NCBI RefSeq assembly: GCF_000379765.1
Contig: NZ_KB903487.1
Location: 62,001-126,000 of the forward strand
DNA: 64,000 nucleotides
Reading direction: 5' to 3'
Source of the DNA: Flexithrix dorotheae DSM 6795
Lineage (GTDB): Bacteria; Bacteroidota; Bacteroidia; Cytophagales; Flammeovirgaceae
Part shown: positions 1 through 6,724 of the stretch, piece after piece
Numbering within the stretch: position 1 is the first letter of the stretch
How the letters are laid out: each line of letters starts with the position of its first letter
Position numbers and translations under genes: made by a program
The notes under the pieces: generated by a model
Databases searched by the model: none
What the model saw: the letters and a program-made list of their open reading frames with translations, nothing else
Told to the model about the DNA's origin: nothing

Positions 1-1
1 T

Positions 2-1189
2 ATTACCATTGTTTTGGTTTGTGTTTCATTAGTTGGTATGTGGAAAATCAGGGCAATTGCCTTTATGGTAGATGATATCCCTGAAGATAGCATCATTAGG
101 AAGGACCTGGCTTTCTTTGAAAGTAATTTTAAGGGAATAATGCCTTTGGAGATTGTGGTAGATACCAAAAAGAAAAAGGGAATAAGAAAAAGATCAAATA
201 TCCAAAAAGTGGAAGAACTGGAGACATATCTTTCTTCACTTCCTGAAGTTACTAACCCGGTTTCCTTAGTGAGTTTTTATAAGGCTGCCAACCAGGCCTA
301 TTTCAATAATAATCCCAAGGATTATAAACTTCCGGCAAAGAGAGACGAAGCCTTTATTCAACGATATCTTAAAAATGCCGATCAGCAAAATGATGTTCTT
401 AATTCATTTGTGGATACCTCTGGCCAGATTATCAGGGTTTCGATGAAAGTGGCGGATTTGGGATCAATTAAAATGGATACGCTGGTGAATCAAAAAATTC
501 GCCCGGCCATTGATTCTATCTTTGCAGAAACAGAGAATGAAGTCCATGTTACAGGAACAACCCTGCTTTTTATAAAAGGAAATCAGTACCTGATCAGCAA
601 CCTGAGGACCAGTATGATTATCGCATTTTTCCTAATTGCCTTAATCATGGGTACATTATTTAAAAATGTCAGGATGATTATCATTTCCCTTGTTCCTAAC
701 ATGGTTCCATTGATAGTCACTGCCGGGTTAATGGGCTTTTTAAATGTGCCATTGAAACCAAGTACTGTTTTGGTGTTTAGTATTGCTTTTGGGATATCAG
801 TGGATGATTCCATCCACTTTCTGGCCAAATACCGGCAGGAATTGGTGGCCCATAATTTCGATGTAGTCAAGGCAATTTCCATAAGTTTGAAAGAAACGGG
901 AACCAGTATGATTTATACTTCAATTGTATTGTTTTTCGGTTTTGTGATTTTCGGAGCATCTGATTTTGGAGGAACAGTAGCCTTAGGCGCTTTGACCTCA
1001 ACGACTCTTTTAATCGCCATGATTACCAACCTTATTTTACTTCCTTGTTTACTCAGGTCATTCGATATCACTAAGGAAAGAATTTCTCTTCAATCATTAT
1101 TTGAGAAATATGATAATTTTTATGTGGAAGATGAAGATGAAGAAATTGATATTTCTTTAATTGAAGTGAAACCGGAAATAAAAAATTAA
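2..1189 (+). CDS. MMPL/RND-family exporter, C-terminal part (5' end outside window)
   Basis: The reading frame is open to the left edge, so this is the C-terminal part of a larger membrane protein and no start is claimed. A soluble periplasmic stretch of about 190 residues is followed by five hydrophobic segments, with the family-typical segment containing ISVDDSIHFL and KYRQEL between the third and fourth. This is the pattern of RND-superfamily MMPL-type exporters, which use the proton gradient to move lipids or hydrophobic compounds across the inner membrane. The tail is strongly acidic (EDEDEEIDIS). The substrate cannot be told from the sequence. It ends 192 bp before the TerC-family gene, with a leader and terminator between them. 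Confidence 0.8.
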   Translation: MTIVLVCVSLVGMWKIRAIAFMVDDIPEDSIIRKDLAFFESNFKGIMPLEIVVDTKKKKGIRKRSNIQKVEELETYLSSLPEVTNPVSLVSFYKAANQAYFNNNPKDYKLPAKRDEAFIQRYLKNADQQNDVLNSFVDTSGQIIRVSMKVADLGSIKMDTLVNQKIRPAIDSIFAETENEVHVTGTTLLFIKGNQYLISNLRTSMIIAFFLIALIMGTLFKNVRMIIISLVPNMVPLIVTAGLMGFLNVPLKPSTVLVFSIAFGISVDDSIHFLAKYRQELVAHNFDVVKAISISLKETGTSMIYTSIVLFFGFVIFGASDFGGTVALGALTSTTLLIAMITNLILLPCLLRSFDITKERISLQSLFEKYDNFYVEDEDEEIDISLIEVKPEIKN

Positions 1190-1210
1190 CCTTAGGAAAA
1201 CATAATTCTA

Positions 1211-1241
1211 TTTGTATTTATTTTTTGATCTGATAACTTTA
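1211..1241 (+). promoter_or_regulatory. Candidate Bacteroidota promoter for the terC-type leader
   Basis: TTTG at 1211-1214 and TAACTTTA at 1234-1241 (seven of eight positions of TAnnTTTG) are 19 bp apart, within the range for the Bacteroidota housekeeping sigma factor. The predicted start, about 6-9 nt downstream, falls at or just before base 1251, where the first RNA stem begins. Confidence 0.4.
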
Positions 1242-1250
1242 AAGGAATTA

Positions 1251-1344
1251 TATAAGTGCTAGGACAGAAAAAAATACCATATAATTTGTAACCCGTAGCG
1301 AAATTCTGGCACTTATAAAGGTGGAATTTAATTTCACCTTTTTT
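1251..1344 (+). promoter_or_regulatory. Structured leader RNA with terminator upstream of TerC-family gene
   Basis: A perfect 9-bp stem pairs TATAAGTGC (1251-1259) with GCACTTATA (1309-1317). Inside it a 5-nt one-sided bulge (1260-1264) leads to a second 5-bp stem, CAGAA 1265-1269 with TTCTG 1304-1308, closed by a 34-nt loop. The next base starts an intrinsic terminator hairpin at 1318-1340. Aptamer-like stem, then terminator, then ORF is the arrangement of a riboswitch or attenuator. TerC genes elsewhere are often under metal or pH-responsive RNAs, but I cannot match this one to the yybP-ykoY consensus, and I see no clear antiterminator strand. It could also simply be an unrelated small RNA. 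Confidence 0.45.
1318..1344 (+). terminator. Intrinsic terminator ahead of TerC-family gene
   Basis: Stem AAGGTGGAA / TTTCACCTT (1318-1326 with 1332-1340, one G-U pair), loop TTTAA, followed by Ts to 1344. It lies 37 bp before the ATG at 1382, so it either attenuates the downstream gene or ends the upstream transcript. Confidence 0.6.
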
Positions 1345-1381
1345 CATTAGAAATGATAACTAACCTGAAAAAACAAACAAC

Positions 1382-2185
1382 ATGATTGAAAATATCCTAA
1401 CCCTGTTAATGCTGGTTTTGCTTCAGGCAGTTCTTGGCCTTGATAATTTGTTATATATTTCCCTGGAATCTCAAAGAGTGGCCAAAGAGAAACAGGCATT
1501 TGTTAGAAAGATGGGCATAGGGGTGGCAATGATCCTTAGAATTGGGTTATTATTCGTGCTTATCTCCGTAATAGAATATTTTCAGGATCCATTCTTAAAA
1601 TTCGATATTCCCGATATTTTATCTGCTAAAATGAATGTCCACAGCCTTATTGTGCTGATTGGTGGCATTTTTATTCTTTATACCGCAACAAAGGAAATTA
1701 TCCATATGCTAAGTCTTGAAGAGGCTGATCATGGAAAAAAGAAAGAAGCTTCTGTAAATACCATTATATTCTGGATAATATTAATGAATATCGTTTTCTC
1801 TTTCGATTCCATCCTTAGTGCCATGGCACTCACTAAAGTTTTCTGGGTAATGGCTACAGCCATAATCATAGGAGGTTTACTGATGATTTGGCTATCGGGT
1901 ACAGTTTCTACATTCTTGCAAAAAAACAGAATGTATGAAGTGCTTGGGTTATTTATTCTTTTTATTGTCGGTATTATGTTATTAACAGAAGGTGGTCATT
2001 TGGCGCATATCTACATTTTTGGAAATGAGATCACTCCAATGAGCAAAACTACTTTCTACTTTGTAATTGCTGTACTCATAATTATAGATGTAGTTCAATC
2101 CAAATATCAAAAGAAATTACAGGCAAGGAAACTGGCCAGATTACAGGCAGAGAAAAAAACTGAGTTGGAAGTTAAACAGGTTTAA
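1382..2185 (+). CDS. TerC/Alx-family integral membrane protein
   Basis: 267 residues with about seven hydrophobic segments. The two TerC signature motifs are visible: GLDNLLYIS near residue 20 and FSFDSILSA near residue 140, each putting an acidic residue inside a membrane helix. Family members are linked to tellurite resistance and, for Alx/MeeF-type proteins, to manganese export. The acidic helices are the likely metal site. The tail is Lys/Arg-rich and probably cytoplasmic. The gene sits behind a structured leader and terminator, which would fit RNA-level control. The specific substrate is inferred from family knowledge only. It converges on the next gene, 4 bp away. Confidence 0.8.
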   Translation: MIENILTLLMLVLLQAVLGLDNLLYISLESQRVAKEKQAFVRKMGIGVAMILRIGLLFVLISVIEYFQDPFLKFDIPDILSAKMNVHSLIVLIGGIFILYTATKEIIHMLSLEEADHGKKKEASVNTIIFWIILMNIVFSFDSILSAMALTKVFWVMATAIIIGGLLMIWLSGTVSTFLQKNRMYEVLGLFILFIVGIMLLTEGGHLAHIYIFGNEITPMSKTTFYFVIAVLIIIDVVQSKYQKKLQARKLARLQAEKKTELEVKQV

Positions 2186-2189
2186 GGTC

Positions 2190-2627
2190 TTAAAATTTCT
2201 CCAGCCAAACCCTGGCTTCTTTTTCATTCGAAAAATAATGTAGAGGGAGATCAAAGGTTTGGTCAATTTGTTCCTGGATATTGTTTTTATCGAAAGTTTC
2301 CGGACTAAGGACAACCCCAATTTTAGTAATCCCGAGATTAAAAGCCTTATCTATAAAATTTTCTTTTGCCCATTCCTGCAGATTCGGACTCATATTAAAA
2401 AAGAGTTCTGTAGCTATGGACAGCAGATATTTTGGTTTGAATTGGGAGATGGATTCCACAATTTTGAGCAATTCCGACTTAAATTCACCTTCCTGCATAA
2501 TACAGGTATTAGGAGACCATGAATTCCTTATGATGGAATCTTTTTTGAAAAATTGAATTTCGATGAATTGACTTTTGTATATTTCCATTGGATAGTTAAA
2601 TGCACTCTGTTTTTTGAAATTTATCAT
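2190..2627 (-). CDS. Conserved hypothetical protein, SpoIIAA/STAS-like
   Basis: 145 residues, soluble, no signal peptide. The pattern of a mid-protein beta strand plus helix (LLSIATELFFNMSPNLQEW), followed by a second helix-strand unit (LGITKIGVVLS), resembles the SpoIIAA-like/STAS fold proteins common in Bacteroidota, which are of unknown function. I see no catalytic motif. The assignment rests on the secondary-structure pattern, not on a diagnostic motif. It is divergent from the downstream HEAT-cyclophilin lipoprotein gene, with 44 bp between the starts. Confidence 0.55.
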   Translation of the reverse strand: MINFKKQSAFNYPMEIYKSQFIEIQFFKKDSIIRNSWSPNTCIMQEGEFKSELLKIVESISQFKPKYLLSIATELFFNMSPNLQEWAKENFIDKAFNLGITKIGVVLSPETFDKNNIQEQIDQTFDLPLHYFSNEKEARVWLEKF

Positions 2628-2671
2628 CTCTTTGTTAGAAAGAGATTAATGAAAATACCAGAAATTAAATA

Positions 2672-4642
2672 ATGCAAAAAAAAAATCTGCTTACTTTTTT
2701 TCTTGCAATTTTATCAATTTCCTGTAACAAAGTTATTGATAATGGACAAGAAAGAAATTTTACTAATCATTTTTTTTCCAACCAGGGATATCAGGAAATT
2801 TATAACCTGGTTGATGCCAGAAAAACGGATAGTTTGACAGCGTATTTCTTTTCAGATGACCAAATCGCCCAAAAGGTTGCAATTAATGGAATGGCTTCTG
2901 TTCAGGATAGTGCCGCCATTCCCGAACTTCAGGAGGTTTTAAAAGGTGATTTTCCATCGGAATTAAAAGTGAGCGCAGCATTTGCCCTGGGCCAGACAGG
3001 AAATAATAAGGCTGAAAACTCCCTGAAAAAAGCTTTAGCAATTGAAAATAACCCAGAGATCCAGATAAAAATCCTTGAAGCATTGGGAAAATGTGCCAAT
3101 GAATCAACTCCTGATTATCTGGCCATGCTCAGTCTGTCAAATGATAGTTTAAAATACGGTCAGGCACTGGGTTTATACCGGGCGGGAGTAAAAGGTTACC
3201 ATTCTTCCTTTACCAAAGAAAAAATCGCAGAATTTTTACACCCCAATGTTTGGGTTAAAACAAGAATAATAGCGGCTAATTATTTATCGCGATTTGGAGA
3301 TGAATCATTTAGTGAATATGCCACCCAAATAGCCAATTCAGCACGATTCGATTCGGCAGCATATGTAAGGATGAACACTATAATTGCCCTCCAAAACTTT
3401 GAAGATTCTCATAGCATGGAAACCATTAAAAATGGTATTGCCTCTGACCCCGATTATCGGGTAAGATTAAATGCGATTAGGGCAGCTGATAAACTGGATT
3501 ATAATTTTATTAATGAAGAAATCTGGAAAGCTTTAGATGATGAAAATGTAAATGTAGGTATAGTGGCAGCAGAATATTTTTCCAAAAAAGGAATAAAGGC
3601 AGATTTAAGGAAATACATTGACAGAGCAAAAGTTGAGAAAAACTGGAGAATTCGGTCCATTTTAATTGGAACTGTTTTTAATATGGCTTCCCTGAAGGAA
3701 ATGGATGATTTTGTTTATCACTATTATTCTCAAATTGAAAATAACTACGAAAAAGCTGCCATTGTGCAGGCTATGGGTAAAGGATTCCATCATTTTAGTT
3801 TTTTGCAGAACCAGCTTTATAATGAAAAAATAGCTCCGGTAATTAGAACAGCTGCTATCGAGGCTATGTTGGCATTTAGAAAAGGAGCCCACTATGGTAA
3901 AGCTGTGAAATTTAAAGGTTCAATACCGGAAGATTTTAAAAAATCTTTAAAATATGCCATTGAATCAAAAGACATTTCCCTGGTTTATTATGCGGCACAG
4001 GCCTTCAGAGATGAGGCTCTTAATCTGAAGGAATCCTATGACAATCTGGATTTTCTATATGAAACCAGAGATAACCTGAACCTTCCTTTGGATATAGAAG
4101 CCTGGCTGGAACTGGAGAAAACCATTAATTATATTGAAGGAAAAGGCGCAATTGCCAGTTTACCCAAAACTTCCAAATCTGAAATAGACTGGCTGGAAGT
4201 AGCCTCTATTAAGAAAAATCAAAAAGTAAAAGTGGAAACCAATAAAGGGGAAATAGAATTCAAATTGTTTGTGGAAAAGACTCCGGGAACCACAAGTTTA
4301 TATACTTCTTTAATTAAAGAAGGTTTTTTTGATGGAAAAACTTTTCACAGGGTAGCACCTAACTTTGTGGTGCAGGGCGGATGCCCAAGGGGTGATGGTT
4401 TTGGTGGATTACCCCAAACCATAAGATCGGAATTTGCGGATACTTATTATGATGATGAAGGTTATGTAGGAGTGGCATCCGCAGGCAAGGATACCGAAAG
4501 TTGCCAGTTTTTTATCACTCATTCTCCTACACCACATCTGGATGGCAGATATACCATATTCGGTAAAGTTACCAATGGCATGGAAGTCGTCCACCAATTG
4601 GAAATTGGAGATTTCATGCAAAAAATGACACTTGTCCCATAG
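2672..4642 (+). CDS. HEAT-repeat lipoprotein with C-terminal cyclophilin-type peptidyl-prolyl isomerase
   Basis: 656 residues. A lipoprotein signal peptide ends at the lipobox LSISC (Cys18), placing the protein in the outer or inner membrane facing the periplasm. Residues of about 45-480 are helical HEAT-like repeats with recurring alternation of hydrophobic helices (for example ELKVSAAFALGQTG). Residues of about 515-656 form a cyclophilin domain with FHRVAPNFVVQGG, containing the catalytic Arg, and QFFITH. Known cyclophilins catalyse prolyl cis-trans isomerisation; the repeats probably provide a binding surface for envelope proteins. It stands alone with no operon partner. The substrate is unknown. 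Confidence 0.85.
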   Translation: MQKKNLLTFFLAILSISCNKVIDNGQERNFTNHFFSNQGYQEIYNLVDARKTDSLTAYFFSDDQIAQKVAINGMASVQDSAAIPELQEVLKGDFPSELKVSAAFALGQTGNNKAENSLKKALAIENNPEIQIKILEALGKCANESTPDYLAMLSLSNDSLKYGQALGLYRAGVKGYHSSFTKEKIAEFLHPNVWVKTRIIAANYLSRFGDESFSEYATQIANSARFDSAAYVRMNTIIALQNFEDSHSMETIKNGIASDPDYRVRLNAIRAADKLDYNFINEEIWKALDDENVNVGIVAAEYFSKKGIKADLRKYIDRAKVEKNWRIRSILIGTVFNMASLKEMDDFVYHYYSQIENNYEKAAIVQAMGKGFHHFSFLQNQLYNEKIAPVIRTAAIEAMLAFRKGAHYGKAVKFKGSIPEDFKKSLKYAIESKDISLVYYAAQAFRDEALNLKESYDNLDFLYETRDNLNLPLDIEAWLELEKTINYIEGKGAIASLPKTSKSEIDWLEVASIKKNQKVKVETNKGEIEFKLFVEKTPGTTSLYTSLIKEGFFDGKTFHRVAPNFVVQGGCPRGDGFGGLPQTIRSEFADTYYDDEGYVGVASAGKDTESCQFFITHSPTPHLDGRYTIFGKVTNGMEVVHQLEIGDFMQKMTLVP

Positions 4643-4772
4643 CTTGCTAATTGAAACCAGCCATGTAGGATTTATGAGCTCAGGGATTGAAATAAAAATT
4701 CACAAAACAAATAAAACCCAATCGAATTTCTAAAGCTTAATTCCTCAATCATTTTTTATAAACCTTTGTTTT

Positions 4773-4780
4773 TAACTTTG
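4773..4780 (+). promoter_or_regulatory. Consensus -7 element TAnnTTTG for the structured RNA at 4.8 kb
   Basis: TAACTTTG matches the Bacteroidota -7 consensus at every defined base. No clear TTTG -33 box is present; the expected region is a T-run (4752-4757). The predicted start is near 4786, about 13 nt before the long closing stem of the RNA candidate. Confidence 0.45.
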
Positions 4781-4785
4781 ACAAT

Positions 4786-4940
4786 GAGAACTTTGCATGA
4801 AGTTGTCTAAAGCAGGGGGGGCTCTGGGGAGAATGGATATCCATCTTTGTAACGAAAAAATGGCTGGGTAGCCACCTGTGGAAACATAGAACAAAATCTG
4901 CCATTCGCAGCTGAATGGTTTTACTTTAGACAGCTTCCAT
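4786..4940 (+). ncRNA. Candidate structured RNA or 5' leader, family not recognised
   Basis: A 14-bp closing stem with a single G-U pair joins 4799-4812 (GAAGTTGTCTAAAG) to 4924-4937 (CTTTAGACAGCTTC), enclosing 111 nt that are notably G-rich for this genome. Inside are further possible hairpins: TGGCT/AGCCA with loop GGGT, CTGTG/CATAG closed by a GAAA tetraloop, and CCATTC/GAATGG. A consensus -7 promoter lies just upstream. There is no terminator after the closing stem, and the next ORF starts 23 bp later, so this may be the leader of that gene. A long rod with internal bubble, as in 6S RNA, is also possible. I cannot match it to a riboswitch class. Confidence 0.5.
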
Positions 4941-4960
4941 ATCAAAATCAAATTAGTACA

Positions 4961-5329
4961 ATGGAAAATAGTCCAGAATTAAACGGGAAATATCTAGGAG
5001 AAATAACTGGTGACTTCGCTAAAGTTTCCAATACTTTAAAAGAAGGTGCCTATCAGATTAAAATCCGGAAAATCTCGGATTACCCGATTTTTCCAATTTC
5101 AAAGTCTGATTTACAAATTGGCCAGAAGCTTTTAGGTAAGGAAGAAGTAGGAACAGATTGGAATTTTAACATTTCCTATCTGGATGAGTTCTTACAGAGG
5201 AAACTGGTAGATGCTGAAAAACTAGATGCATTTAAAGAAGCTTATAAAGATCCAGATGAATTTTGTTGCCTTTTTGTGGTGGATAAAGATTTTGTGAACT
5301 TTATATTTATACCTTATCCGGAGGATTAA
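4961..5329 (+). CDS. Hypothetical protein of 122 residues
   Basis: Not recognised. It is a soluble acidic protein without signal peptide or membrane segment. The N-terminal half is beta-rich (KYLGEITGDFAKV, AYQIKIRKIS), followed by a helical stretch near residues 65-90 and a final strand containing CCLFVV and FVNFIFIPYPED. Codon use resembles that of neighbouring genes, which argues that it is a real gene. It lies between two candidate structured RNAs (4786-4940 and 5348-5469), the first ending only about 20 bp before its start. The preceding leader may control its expression, but this is inference from position only. Confidence 0.6.
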   Translation: MENSPELNGKYLGEITGDFAKVSNTLKEGAYQIKIRKISDYPIFPISKSDLQIGQKLLGKEEVGTDWNFNISYLDEFLQRKLVDAEKLDAFKEAYKDPDEFCCLFVVDKDFVNFIFIPYPED

Positions 5330-5347
5330 GTAAAGTTGAATTAATAA

Positions 5348-5477
5348 TATTCGCTTTTTACATCTTTTATTTTTTCCCGGAACGATACGTTTTAAAGGAG
5401 CATAGCAGTTGCTAAGCCACGGAAATACAAAAAAGTTATAGGGCAAAAGGAACAAGTAGAAAGCGAATAATTATTTT
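5348..5477 (+). ncRNA. Second candidate structured RNA, family not recognised
   Basis: A 14-bp stem pairs 5348-5361 (TATTCGCTTTTTAC) with 5456-5469 (GTAGAAAGCGAATA), with one G-U pair, enclosing 94 nt. Inside, AACG/CGTT and TAGC/GCTA hairpins can form. The closing stem is soon followed by a run of six Ts (5474-5479), as in a terminator. A poor -7 element, TAAAGTTG, is at 5331-5338. A long rod closed by one end stem fits the general shape of 6S RNA, including the 6S-Flavo family of Bacteroidota, but I could not recall and check that consensus. It could instead be the 3' structure of the upstream gene. Confidence 0.4.
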
Positions 5478-5531
5478 TTATCTTTACTGAGGATTAAAAA
5501 ACCCTATTTTTTTACCTACACAAAAAAATTT

Positions 5532-6302
5532 ATGAAGCCACACCCAAAGCGGTTAGTGAAATTGGAAGGGACGGATAATTTCAGAGATCTTGGCGGATAT
5601 TCTACAGAAGATGGTAAAACAGTGAAGTGGGGGAAAATTTTCAGGGCCAATAGAATGGACCTGCTTACCGATAATGATTTCCGTGAAATCGAAAACCTAG
5701 GCCTCAAAACAGTTTTTGACTTTAGAAGAACTGATGAAGTAGAAAAGGCGCCACATCGCCTACCGGGTTATATGGATATTACTATTCACAATTATCCTAT
5801 AATATCCGGAGCCTATGGTTTTCAGGCCATTCGCAAAATGATCGATTCAGGAGGAGAGGAAATGGTTGATGGAGTAGCATTAATGAAAGCTGCGAATAAA
5901 TATTACGCCAATAAGGCTTATCCGCAATATAAAGCACTTTTCCAATTGTTGCTTAATTCTGAAGTGCCTCTGGTTTTTAATTGCAGTGCCGGAAAAGACA
6001 GGACTGGTTTTGGAGCAGCCCTGATTCTGATAGCCCTTGGTGTATCGAAAGAAACTGTAATTGCAGATTATCTACTTACCAATTATTACAGAAAAAAACA
6101 TAACGAAAAGCTATTAAATGAAGTGTCGAAAAGTATTGACCCTGAGTTGGTAAGGCCTATATTGGAAGTGAGAGAAGAATATCTGGAAGTAGCTTTTGGA
6201 GAATTGATAAAAACTTTTGGATCATTCGAAAAATATTTTGAAAAAGCTTTAAATGTGGGACGGCAGGATTTGGAGAGGCTTAGGAATTATTACCTCGAAT
6301 AG
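5532..6302 (+). CDS. Tyrosine-protein phosphatase (Y_phosphatase3 family)
   Basis: 256 residues. The N-terminus has the family start pattern NFRDLGGYST and VKWGKIFRAN, and the phosphatase loop is CSAGKDRTG with the catalytic Cys at residue 151 and Arg six residues later (C-x5-R). Proteins of this group remove phosphate from tyrosine, serine/threonine or phosphoinositides. The first loop residue before Cys is Asn rather than the usual His, a common variation in bacterial members. There is no signal peptide, so the protein is cytoplasmic. No kinase or sugar cluster is next to it, and the substrate cannot be inferred. Confidence 0.85.
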   Translation: MKPHPKRLVKLEGTDNFRDLGGYSTEDGKTVKWGKIFRANRMDLLTDNDFREIENLGLKTVFDFRRTDEVEKAPHRLPGYMDITIHNYPIISGAYGFQAIRKMIDSGGEEMVDGVALMKAANKYYANKAYPQYKALFQLLLNSEVPLVFNCSAGKDRTGFGAALILIALGVSKETVIADYLLTNYYRKKHNEKLLNEVSKSIDPELVRPILEVREEYLEVAFGELIKTFGSFEKYFEKALNVGRQDLERLRNYYLE

Positions 6303-6724
6303 AAATAATACCTAATATTTCCCTGATGGAACCCATCCAAACTATTTTTAATTTTAAATGGTTGAACTGGTACAAAATCAATTGGGACTGGCACTTAAGG
6401 TTACTTAGTTGTTATTCTGCGGATTATTTAGCTACATTTGTGGGAAGTTTAAATTGATAAAACCTTCATTTAACGTTAATTGATTGATATTTAATGCTTT
6501 AGTGATTTTTGGGTTGACTTGCTTTTATCTTTATGGGTAATGTTTTTAATTTTTAGTTTACGTAATTTTACGTAAAAAAAATATCAGTTTACTCCTTTTG
6601 ATTTATCATAAAATAAGTAGTAACTGGTCATTAAATTCAGCTCAATAAAGATCTTAAGGCTGGAGCATTATTTTTTTTACAACTTCAAAATCAAAATTTA
6701 ATAATCATCTAAGAAATAATTAAA
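6303..6724. other. Intergenic region upstream of gnd: tandem TTACGTAA palindromes and a weak sORF
   Basis: These 422 bp hold no convincing gene. A 43-codon ORF with four Trp residues clustered between residues 12 and 22 runs from ATG 6326 to TGA 6457. A strong palindromic element is at 6557-6576 (separate entry). The last 100 bp before gnd are AT-rich and are the probable promoter and leader, but no clear TTTG/TAnnTTTG pair is visible. Confidence 0.5.
6557..6576. promoter_or_regulatory. Tandem palindrome TTACGTAA x2, candidate operator for gnd-zwf
   Basis: TTACGTAA occurs at 6558-6565 and 6568-6575, and the whole block is a perfect 9-2-9 inverted repeat. It lies about 150 bp before the gnd start, a plausible place for a transcription-factor site. 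No regulator gene is adjacent, so the factor is unknown. As RNA the loop would be too small for a strong hairpin unless several pairs open. Confidence 0.35.

Noticed and set aside
583-882. Antisense ORF within the MMPL gene
   Set aside because: It is a shadow frame with no protein-like features, and the MMPL frame has clear family motifs.
1251-1344. Assignment to the yybP-ykoY manganese riboswitch
   Set aside because: The loop sequences typical of that class are not visible in the 94-nt region, so only a generic structured leader is claimed.
4786-4940. Cobalamin riboswitch suggested by GCCAC near 4871
   Set aside because: The other conserved elements of that riboswitch are missing and the downstream gene has no cobalamin link.
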